Positions 1-5,768 of a DNA stretch of 12,958 bases are shown one piece after another. The DNA comes from an uncultured Oscillibacter sp. (GTDB taxonomy: Bacteria; Bacillota; Clostridia; Oscillospirales; Oscillospiraceae): the NCBI RefSeq assembly GCF_910584465.1, contig NZ_CAJUBK010000059.1, positions 1 to 12,958 on the forward strand. Reading direction: 5' to 3'. The translations under genes were made by a program, and so were the position numbers. The number at the start of each line of letters is the position of its first letter. Positions within the stretch are counted from its first letter, which is position 1. The notes below the pieces were generated by a model, which worked only from the letters and a program-made list of their open reading frames with translations, had not been told where the DNA came from and searched no databases.

Positions 1-1
1 C

Positions 2-301
2 GGCATGGCCGCCCACCTGGCGGGGGCCGTCGCCGCCAACACCACCCTGCCCGTCGTCGGCATCCCCATCAAGGGAGGCGCCATGGACGGGCTGGACGCT
101 TTATTGGCGACGGTGCAGATGCCCAGCGGCATCCCCGTGGCCACCGTGGCCCTGGACGGGGCCAAGAACGCCGCCGTCCTGGCCGCCCAGATCCTGGCCG
201 TCTCCGACGGGGACCTCGCCGGCTGGCTGGACGCCGCCCGGAAGGACATGGCCGCCCAGATCGAAGAGAAGGACGCCACGCTCCAGGGCGAGATCCGCTG
301 A
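2..301 (+). CDS. purE: PurE, N5-carboxyaminoimidazole ribonucleotide mutase (3' part)
   Basis: This is the C-terminal 99 residues of PurE; the reading frame is open to the left edge, so the start and roughly the first 60-70 residues are outside the window. PurE interconverts N5-CAIR and CAIR (class I), or carboxylates AIR directly (class II). Visible family features are an AHLAG(A)VAANTTLPVVG(I)P stretch right at the left edge, then GLDALL..VQMPSGIPVATVA, then DGAKNAA.LAAQIL, which match the conserved C-terminal half of the family. The tail ends in a short charged helix. The nucleotide/CO2-binding N-terminal SxSD motif is not in view, so the class cannot be decided. No purK follows it, so an N5-CAIR synthetase would have to lie elsewhere if this is class I. 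It is followed by purC, the next pathway step. Identity is secure; completeness is not. Confidence 0.93.
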   Translation, partial: GMAAHLAGAVAANTTLPVVGIPIKGGAMDGLDALLATVQMPSGIPVATVALDGAKNAAVLAAQILAVSDGDLAGWLDAARKDMAAQIEEKDATLQGEIR

Positions 302-394
302 CGTCCCGCCCCGGGCCCCCGAGGCCCCTGAAACGATGATGCGAAACGATATGGGGGCCCGGATCTCGGCCCCATCTTAAGGAGGATCTCGATC
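302..394 (+). other. purE-purC intergenic region with long-loop inverted repeat
   Basis: The 93-bp gap has no ORF. A perfect 10-bp GC-only inverted repeat (CCGGGCCCCC at 311-320, GGGGGCCCGG at 353-362) could form a stem closing a 32-nt loop. Inside the loop an 8-bp direct repeat, GAAACGAT, occurs at 330-337 and 343-350. A second direct repeat, GGATCTCG, lies at 361-368 and 384-391, the latter overlapping the purC ribosome-binding region. The stem is not followed by a T-run, so it is not a standard intrinsic terminator. It could be an mRNA processing/stability element or attenuator, or chance in GC-rich DNA. No convincing -35/-10 pair was seen here, so purC is probably co-transcribed with purE. 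Confidence 0.5.
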
Positions 395-1108
395 ATGCAG
401 AAACTGGAACAGCTCTACGAAGGCAAGGCCAAGAAGGTCTTCAAGACCGACGACCCCGATCTGTACATCGTGGACTACAAGGACGACGCCACCGCCTTCA
501 ACGGCCTGAAAAAGGGCACCATCACCGGCAAGGGCGTCATCAACAACCAGATGACCAACCGCTTCATGGCCAAGCTGGAAAAAGCCGGCGTCCCCACCCA
601 TTTCGTCCGGGAGCTCAGCGAGCGGGAGACCGTGGTGAAGAAGGTCTCCATCGTGCCCCTGGAGGTCATCATCCGCAACATCTCCGCCGGGTCTTTCGCC
701 AAGCGGTACGGCGTGGAGGAGGGCATCGTCTTCGACGCCCCCACCATCGAGTTCTCCTATAAGGACGACGATCTGGGGGACCCCCTGCTGAACGAGCACC
801 ATGCCCTGGCGCTGAAGCTGGCGTCGAAGGAGGAAATCGAGACCATCGAGCGGTACGCCTTCGCCGTCAACGACTTCCTGAAGGCGTTCTGGTCCTCCTG
901 CGGCGTGACGCTGGTGGACTTCAAGCTGGAGTTCGGCCGCCTCGGCGACGGGACCATCGTCCTGGCGGACGAGATCAGCCCCGACACCTGCCGCCTCTGG
1001 GACTCCAAGACTCATGAGAAGCTGGACAAGGATCGCTTCCGCCGGGACCTTGGCGGCGTGGAGGACGCCTATGCCGAGGTCATGCGCCGGATGAACGAGG
1101 CGCTGTGA
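395..1108 (+). CDS. purC: PurC, SAICAR synthetase
   Basis: A 237-residue phosphoribosylaminoimidazole-succinocarboxamide synthase, the usual length of the bacterial single-domain enzyme. It condenses CAIR with aspartate, using ATP, to give SAICAR. Family signatures are YEGKAKKVF at residues 8-16 (ATP-binding start), TGKGVINNQMTNRF (about 44-57), VPLEVIIRNISAGSFAKRYG (about 87-106), EFSYKDDDLGDP (about 119-130), and DEISPDTCRLWD at 192-203, which carries the substrate/metal-contacting acidic residues. The ATG at 395 is preceded by AAGGAGG (379-385) at good spacing and gives the canonical N-terminus. Its stop overlaps the start of the next small gene by one base (TGATG, 1106-1110), implying translational coupling. 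Nothing unusual in the enzyme itself. Confidence 0.97.
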   Translation: MQKLEQLYEGKAKKVFKTDDPDLYIVDYKDDATAFNGLKKGTITGKGVINNQMTNRFMAKLEKAGVPTHFVRELSERETVVKKVSIVPLEVIIRNISAGSFAKRYGVEEGIVFDAPTIEFSYKDDDLGDPLLNEHHALALKLASKEEIETIERYAFAVNDFLKAFWSSCGVTLVDFKLEFGRLGDGTIVLADEISPDTCRLWDSKTHEKLDKDRFRRDLGGVEDAYAEVMRRMNEAL

Positions 1109-1245
1109 TGGGCATCATCGGCGGGCCGGACGGGCCCACCGCGGTCTTCGTCTCCGCCGGCCCCGCCGGGATCGCCGCTTTGGCGCTCCTGGCGGCGGCG
1201 CTGGGGGCCGCGGTCTGGCTCTTGCGGCGCAGGCGCAAAAAATAA
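1108..1245 (+). CDS. 45-residue membrane miniprotein with OAD-beta-like GIIGGxDGPT motif
   Basis: This short ORF begins at the ATG overlapping the purC stop (TGATG), with a GAGG Shine-Dalgarno at 1097-1100, and ends in TAA at 1243-1245, where the purF ribosome-binding site begins. The N-terminus, residues 2-11, reads GIIGGPDGPT. It resembles the conserved GIIGGADGPT segment of the beta subunits of sodium-translocating decarboxylases (OadB/GcdB/MmdB), whose aspartate takes part in Na+ transport. Here A is replaced by P and D8 is kept. Residues about 17-39 are one hydrophobic Ala/Leu-rich helix, followed by an RRRRKK tail, so one membrane segment with a cytoplasmic C-terminus is likely. At 45 residues it cannot be a decarboxylase subunit. 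My recollection is that similar stand-alone miniproteins occur in Clostridia under misleading 'oxaloacetate decarboxylase' labels. Function is unknown. Coding status is supported by the SD, the tight fit between two genes and the non-random sequence. Confidence 0.82.
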   Translation: MGIIGGPDGPTAVFVSAGPAGIAALALLAAALGAAVWLLRRRRKK

Positions 1246-1257
1246 AGGAGGCTGCAA

Positions 1258-2679
1258 ATGGGCGGTTTTTTTGGCGCGATCTCCAAACGGGACGTGGTGC
1301 TGGACGTGTTCTTCGGCACGGACTACCATTCCCACCTGGGCACCCGCCGGGGCGGCATGGCGGTCTATGACGCCCGGGAGGGCTTCCACCGGCAGATCCA
1401 CAACATCGAGAACACACCCTTCCGCACGAAGTTCGAGAAGGACCTGGCCACCTTCCGCGGCCAGTCGGGCATCGGCTGCATCAGCGACACGGACCCCCAG
1501 CCCCTGCTGATGCGCTCCCACCTGGGGCTGTACGCCATCTCCACCGTGGGCATCGTCAACAATGCCGAAGCGCTGGTAGAGCGTTATTTCTCCGACCATG
1601 GCCACCAATTCATGGCCATGAGCTCCGGCAAGGTCAACGCCACCGAGCTGGTGGCGTCCCTCATCAACCAGAAGGACGACCTGGTCTCCGGCATCCGCTA
1701 CGCACAGGAGCAGATCGAGGGCTCCATGACCATCCTCATCCTCACTCCGGAGGGCATCTACGCCGCCCGGGACCGCCTGGGCCGCCTGCCGGTCCTCATC
1801 GGCCAAAACGACGAGGGCTGCTGCGTGTCCTTCGAATCCTTCGCCTACCACAAGCTGGGCTACGAGGACGCCTATGAGCTGGGCCCCCAGGAGATCGTGA
1901 AGATCGATGCCGGAGGCTGGCAGACCCTGGCCCCCGCCGGGGAGGACATGCGCATCTGCGCCTTCCTGTGGACCTATTACGGCTACCCCAACTCCTGCTA
2001 CGAGGGCGTCAATGTGGAGGTCATGCGCTACCGCAACGGCGAGATCATGGCCCGGGACGAGGTCCAGCGGGGCCAGCTCCCCAAAGTGGATTACGTGGCG
2101 GGCGTGCCGGACTCCGGCCTGCCCCACGCCATCGGCTTCGCCAACCGCAGCGGCAAGCCCTTCGCCCGGCCCTTCGTGAAATACACCCCCACCTGGCCCC
2201 GGTCCTTCATGCCCGCCAGCCAGGACGTGCGCGACCAGGTGGCCAAGATGAAGCAGATCCCCGTCCACGAGCTGATCCGGGGCAAGAAGCTCCTCTTCGT
2301 GGACGACTCCATCGTCCGGGGCACCCAGCTCCGGGAGACCGTGGAGTTCCTCTATGAGTCCGGGGCGGAGGAGGTCCATATGCGCTCCGCCTGCCCCCCC
2401 ATCATGTACGGCTGCAAATACCTGAACTTCTCCCGGAGCAACTCCGACATGGAGCTCCTCAGCCGCAAGATCATCCAGTCCCTGGAGGGGGACGAGGGCC
2501 GGGAGCACCTGGAGGAGTACGCCGATACCTCCACGGAGCGGGGCCGGTGCATGCTGAGGGCCATCTGCGAGCAGATGGGCTTCGACTCCCTGGGCTACCA
2601 GTCCCTGGACGGCCTCCTGGAGGCCATCGGCATCGATAAAGATAAGATCTGTACTTACTGCTGGACCGGAAAAGAATGA
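1258..2679 (+). CDS. purF: PurF-family amidophosphoribosyltransferase, glutaminase nucleophile absent
   Basis: A 473-residue PurF homologue. PurF makes phosphoribosylamine from PRPP using ammonia released from glutamine by an N-terminal Ntn-type glutaminase domain. The C-terminal PRTase half is well kept: KKLLFVDDSIVRGTQ at residues 343-357 is the PRPP loop. Four cysteines, C234 (RIC), C386 (GCKY), C465 and C468 (CTYC), sit where the Bacillus-type enzyme holds its 4Fe-4S cluster. The N-terminal half is abnormal. It begins MGGFFG where processed PurF begins CGVFG, so the Cys1 nucleophile is replaced by Gly. The usual HVRYST motif is GCISDTDP (about 73-80), and the HNGN motif is VGIVNN (97-102). 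The start is firm: AAAGGAGG at 1244-1251, and the in-frame TAA at 1243 rules out an upstream start supplying Cys. The enzyme may use free ammonia, take ammonia from a partner, or have another role. Confidence 0.88.
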   Translation: MGGFFGAISKRDVVLDVFFGTDYHSHLGTRRGGMAVYDAREGFHRQIHNIENTPFRTKFEKDLATFRGQSGIGCISDTDPQPLLMRSHLGLYAISTVGIVNNAEALVERYFSDHGHQFMAMSSGKVNATELVASLINQKDDLVSGIRYAQEQIEGSMTILILTPEGIYAARDRLGRLPVLIGQNDEGCCVSFESFAYHKLGYEDAYELGPQEIVKIDAGGWQTLAPAGEDMRICAFLWTYYGYPNSCYEGVNVEVMRYRNGEIMARDEVQRGQLPKVDYVAGVPDSGLPHAIGFANRSGKPFARPFVKYTPTWPRSFMPASQDVRDQVAKMKQIPVHELIRGKKLLFVDDSIVRGTQLRETVEFLYESGAEEVHMRSACPPIMYGCKYLNFSRSNSDMELLSRKIIQSLEGDEGREHLEEYADTSTERGRCMLRAICEQMGFDSLGYQSLDGLLEAIGIDKDKICTYCWTGKE

Positions 2680-2699
2680 CGAGAGGAAAGGAGACCGCC

Positions 2700-2969
2700 A
2701 TGACGATCGAGTCGAGATGTGGGATCTCATGCGAAGGATGCGCCCACCGGGAGCCGATGCGCTGTGCCGGCTGCACGCAGATCCAAAAGCCCTTCTGGGG
2801 CGACGGCTGCCCGGTCAAGGCGTGCTGCGAGGAGAAAGGGCACGCCCACTGCGGCCAGTGCGGGGAGTTCCCCTGCGCCCTGCTGGAGCGGTTCGCCTAT
2901 GACGAGCGCCAGGGCGACGGCGGGGCGCGGATCGAACAGTGCCGGCGCTGGAAGGAGGGCGGGGTATGA
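2700..2969 (+). CDS. Cysteine-rich DUF3795-like small protein
   Basis: An 89-residue soluble protein with 12 cysteines (7, 11, 14, 22, 25, 37, 42, 43, 51, 54, 59, 81), arranged as CGISCEGC, CAGC, CPVKACC, CGQC and FPC. The pattern CGxxCxxC...C..C...CxxxxCC..K....C..C..FPC is that of DUF3795, a family of unknown function whose cysteine spacing suggests zinc or Fe-S binding. No signal peptide or membrane segment is seen. The ATG at 2700 is chosen because AAAGGAG lies at 2687-2693; a longer in-frame form from 2676 would overlap purF and has a poorer context. The stop overlaps the purM start (ATGA, 2966-2969), so it is translated with the operon. A role in metal handling for the neighbouring Fe-S type PurF is conceivable but is only inference from position. 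Confidence 0.85.
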   Translation: MTIESRCGISCEGCAHREPMRCAGCTQIQKPFWGDGCPVKACCEEKGHAHCGQCGEFPCALLERFAYDERQGDGGARIEQCRRWKEGGV

Positions 2970-4018
2970 ACAGCTCCCATTCCGCCGCTTACGCCGCCGC
3001 CGGCGTGGACATCACCGCCGGCTATGAGGGCGTGCGGCTGATGAAGCCCTTCGTGGAGCGCACGAGGACCCCCGGCGTGGTCTCCGGCATCGGGGGCTTC
3101 GGCGGCCTGTTCGCCCCGGACCTGCGGGGCATGGAGGAGCCGGTCTTCGTCTCCGGCACCGACGGCGTGGGCACCAAGCTCCGCCTGGCCCAGCTCCTGG
3201 ACCGGCACGGCACCATCGGGATCGACTGCGTGGCCATGTGCGTCAACGACATCATCTGCTGCGGGGCCAAGCCCCTGTTCTTCCTGGACTATATCGCCAT
3301 CGGGAAGAACGAGGCGGAAAAGGTCGCCTCCATCGTCTCCGGCGTGGCGGAGGGCTGCGTCCAGTCCGGCTGCGCCCTGATCGGCGGCGAGACCGCCGAG
3401 CACCCCGGCGTCATGGCCCCGGAGGACTACGACATCGCGGGCTTCGCCGTGGGCGTGGTGGACCGGGCGAAGATCGTCGACGGGAGCAAGGTCCGGGAGG
3501 GCGACGCCCTCATCGGCCTGACCTCCTCCGGCGTCCATTCCAACGGCTTCTCCCTGGTGCGCAAGGTCTTCGACATCGAGCACGCCGACCTGGCCTCCCC
3601 CCTGGACGAGCTGGGGGGCCGGTCCCTGGGCGAGGTCCTGCTGGCCCCCACCAAGATCTACGTCAAGCCCCTCCTGGCCCTGCTGGATGGGGGGATCGAC
3701 CTCCACGGGGCCAGCCACATCACCGGCGGCGGCTTCTTCGAGAACGTGCCCCGGATGCTCCCCAAGGGCCTCGGCGCACGGATCGTACCCAATGCCATCC
3801 CGCGGCAGCCCATTTTCGATTCGATCCAAAAGCGGGGGGGCATCTCGGACCGCGACATGTACAACACCTTCAATATGGGCCTGGGCATGGTGCTGGCGCT
3901 CCCTGCGGGACAGGTGGGAGGAGCCCTGTCCCTCCTGGCGGCGGCGGGCGAACCGGACGCCGTCTGCGTCGGCTGCGTGTCGAAGGACTGCAGCGGCGTG
4001 GACTTCGAGGACGCATGA
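2966..4018 (+). CDS. purM: PurM, AIR synthetase
   Basis: A 350-residue phosphoribosylformylglycinamidine cyclo-ligase of standard length, converting FGAM plus ATP to AIR. Recognisable features are the N-terminal YAAAGVDITAGYEGVRLMKP (about 9-28), the glycine-rich GIGGFGGLF (41-49), GTDGVGTKL at 64-72 (ATP/phosphate-binding region), the DCVAMCVNDIICCGAKPLFFLDYI stretch at 87-110 containing the family VND..CCGA.PL.FLDY motif, GGETAEHPGVM, and GLTSSGVHSNGFSLVRK. The start at ATG 2966 overlaps the preceding stop by four bases and has AAGGAGG at 2952-2958. A GTG at 2939 in the same frame would add nine residues with no family similarity and is rejected. The stop overlaps the purN start (ATGA). Confidence 0.97.
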   Translation: MNSSHSAAYAAAGVDITAGYEGVRLMKPFVERTRTPGVVSGIGGFGGLFAPDLRGMEEPVFVSGTDGVGTKLRLAQLLDRHGTIGIDCVAMCVNDIICCGAKPLFFLDYIAIGKNEAEKVASIVSGVAEGCVQSGCALIGGETAEHPGVMAPEDYDIAGFAVGVVDRAKIVDGSKVREGDALIGLTSSGVHSNGFSLVRKVFDIEHADLASPLDELGGRSLGEVLLAPTKIYVKPLLALLDGGIDLHGASHITGGGFFENVPRMLPKGLGARIVPNAIPRQPIFDSIQKRGGISDRDMYNTFNMGLGMVLALPAGQVGGALSLLAAAGEPDAVCVGCVSKDCSGVDFEDA

Positions 4019-4614
4019 GCAGGGCGAGGATCGCCGTCCTGGTCTCCGGCGGCGGGACGAACCTGGAGGCCCTTTTGAACGCCCAGGAGGCGGGCAGGAT
4101 CCCCCACGGGGAGATCGTGGTGGTCCTCTCCAGCGCCGCCGGGGCCTACGCCCTGGAGCGGGCGAAAAACCACGGCGTCCCCGGCTTCGCCGTGCCCCGG
4201 AAGGGGCGCTCCCAAGAGGCGTTCGAGGCCGGGCTGACGGAAAAGCTCACGGAGCACCGGGCAGACATGATCGTCCTGGCCGGTTTCCTCTCCATCTTGT
4301 CGGAGGCGTTCGTGAAGCGCTGGCCGGACCGCATCCTGAACGTCCACCCCTCCCTGATCCCCGCCTTCTGCGGCAAGGGATACTACGGCCTGAAGGTCCA
4401 TGAGGAGGCCCTCCGCCGGGGCGTGAAGGTCACCGGGGCCACGGTGCACCTGGTGGACGAGGTCCCCGACGGCGGGCGCATCCTGCTGCAGAAGGCGGTG
4501 GACGTCCTCCCCGGCGACACGCCGGAGGTCCTCCAGCGCCGGGTGATGGAACAGGCGGAATGGGTCCTGCTGCCCCAGGCGGCGGAGCTCGTCGCCCGGG
4601 GCCTGGTCCACTGA
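4015..4614 (+). CDS. purN: PurN, GAR transformylase
   Basis: A 199-residue phosphoribosylglycinamide formyltransferase that uses 10-formyltetrahydrofolate to formylate GAR. It starts RIAVLVSGGGTNLEAL, the phosphate-binding loop of the family. The catalytic set is present: N109 and H111 in NVHPSLIP and D148 in GATVHLVDEVPDGG, corresponding to N106, H108 and D144 of the E. coli enzyme. The VLAGFLSILS segment before the active site is also typical. The ATG overlaps the purM stop (ATGA, 4015-4018) and has only a weak GAGG at 4007-4010, so translation probably depends on coupling to purM. Length and all key residues are normal. Confidence 0.97.
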   Translation: MSRARIAVLVSGGGTNLEALLNAQEAGRIPHGEIVVVLSSAAGAYALERAKNHGVPGFAVPRKGRSQEAFEAGLTEKLTEHRADMIVLAGFLSILSEAFVKRWPDRILNVHPSLIPAFCGKGYYGLKVHEEALRRGVKVTGATVHLVDEVPDGGRILLQKAVDVLPGDTPEVLQRRVMEQAEWVLLPQAAELVARGLVH

Positions 4615-4633
4615 AAGAAAGGATGGTCTGACG

Positions 4634-5752
4634 ATGGATCTTTCTCGACTGCACGACTTCCACCCCTCCAACACCGGCCTGGACCGGGAGATCCGGGCCC
4701 TGCTGGACCGTTCCCGTCGGGACCGGCGGCCCTGCGGGCGGGACGCGTTCCTGGCGCTGCTGGCCGGGGTCCCCGCCCTGCGGGAGACCCCCGGCATCCC
4801 CGGCCCCAAGGAGTCCGGCCCGGACTACTTCACCACCCTGCCCCTCTGCGCCTCGGAGGCGGACGCCGCCGCCTGCCGCCAGCAGCTGAAGGCCGTCTTC
4901 GGCATCACGGACAAGGCGAGCCTGCTGGCCTTCTGTGGTGAGCAGTTCCGCCGCCACAGCGACTACCTGGACTTCGAGAGCATTTGGGAGGGCCGTCCCT
5001 CCTTCGACTTCGCCTCCCTGAAGCCGGAGAGCCTCCGCTTCTTCACCGCCGCCCAGGACCTCTCCGCCCAGTTCTATCCCCTGGTGGGCCATCAGGGCTA
5101 CCTGGCCTGGGACATCAGCGAGTACACGGGGCACCTCCGCCTGGGGCTGGCCTGCGGCATCCTGAGCCGGGAGGAGTTCGACCAGCTGGCGGAGGAGCCG
5201 GTCGTCCAGGCCCAGATCTTCGGCAGCTGGGAGGAGTACGCCGCCAGCCTGGTCTGCGGCGCGCTGTACTGGGACTTCCGCCAGGGCACGCCCCTGCCGG
5301 GCCTGAAAAACGCCCAGCGGCTCTGGATGGATCTGGTGCGGGCCCTGCTGGCCAACGACAACGCCTGGGACAGCGGCCTGTGGTACACGCCGGCGCGGAA
5401 GAAGCCCTACCGCCTCTGGCCCTCGGAGATGCGGCTCTACCTCCCCGACTGGGACGGGCCCAACGGCTGCTTCGTCACGGACCGGATCTCGGTGGACGGC
5501 TGCAAGGTGGGCTGGTGTTACCGGGAGGAGCCCGAGGCGGGCTTCCCGGACAGCGGCTGGCGCTTCTTCTCCGGCGACGAGAGCGAGTCCTATATCGCCG
5601 ACATCTCCCACACGGAGATCGCCGACCTCAATTCCGTCTGCAATTACGATCCCGACGTCGTCCCCCTGCTGGACGCCCCCTACCGCAGCGCCTTCGTCCG
5701 GGGCGAAGACGGGCGGTTCCGTCCGGAGCCCTTCGACCTGCCGGAAAATTGA
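4634..5752 (+). CDS. DUF1266 + DUF2185 (Imm33-like) two-domain protein
   Basis: A 372-residue soluble protein not known to belong to the purine pathway. Residues about 90-240 look like DUF1266: an AWDISEYTGHLRLGLACGILSREEF stretch (158-182) followed by GSWEEYAASLVCGALYW (197-213), matching that family's WD..R....G.ls.eE and SWeef..s...G..yW pattern. Residues about 279-365 look like DUF2185, also called Imm33: CFVTDRIS, KVGWCYREEPE, DSGWRFFSGDE at 306-316, and an N-D-P-x-V-x-P-L-L-D-A tail. The two are joined by WxPSEMRLYLPDWDG. Both assignments come from pattern memory and need a profile search. The gene lies 19 bp after purN and its TGA overlaps the purH ribosome-binding site, so it is embedded in the operon. 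Imm33 relatives can be immunity proteins, but no toxin gene is nearby. Function unknown. Confidence 0.8.
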   Translation: MDLSRLHDFHPSNTGLDREIRALLDRSRRDRRPCGRDAFLALLAGVPALRETPGIPGPKESGPDYFTTLPLCASEADAAACRQQLKAVFGITDKASLLAFCGEQFRRHSDYLDFESIWEGRPSFDFASLKPESLRFFTAAQDLSAQFYPLVGHQGYLAWDISEYTGHLRLGLACGILSREEFDQLAEEPVVQAQIFGSWEEYAASLVCGALYWDFRQGTPLPGLKNAQRLWMDLVRALLANDNAWDSGLWYTPARKKPYRLWPSEMRLYLPDWDGPNGCFVTDRISVDGCKVGWCYREEPEAGFPDSGWRFFSGDESESYIADISHTEIADLNSVCNYDPDVVPLLDAPYRSAFVRGEDGRFRPEPFDLPEN

Positions 5753-5768
5753 AAGGAGCCTGTCACCC

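Noticed and set aside
302..394. Purine riboswitch or PurR box upstream of purC
   Set aside because: No guanine-riboswitch core and no Bacillus-type PurBox (CCGAAC-like) pair was seen; the gap is short and between operon genes.
1108..1245. Remnant (pseudogene) of an oxaloacetate decarboxylase beta subunit
   Set aside because: It has its own SD, start, complete membrane helix and basic tail, with precise coupling to both neighbours, and no other OadB fragments surround it; it looks like an intact small gene.
1069..2730. Minus-strand open frame of about 553 codons opposite purF
   Set aside because: Same GC-rich mirror effect as opposite purL; no motif or plausible SD, and the + strand encodes a clear PurF homologue.
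2939..2965. Alternative GTG start adding nine residues to purM
   Set aside because: The extra residues have no family similarity, and the ATG at 2966 has AAGGAGG and the ATGA overlap.
4634..5752. Toxin-immunity locus
   Set aside because: Although one domain resembles Imm33, no toxin, secretion or repeat gene lies next to it; all neighbours are purine genes.
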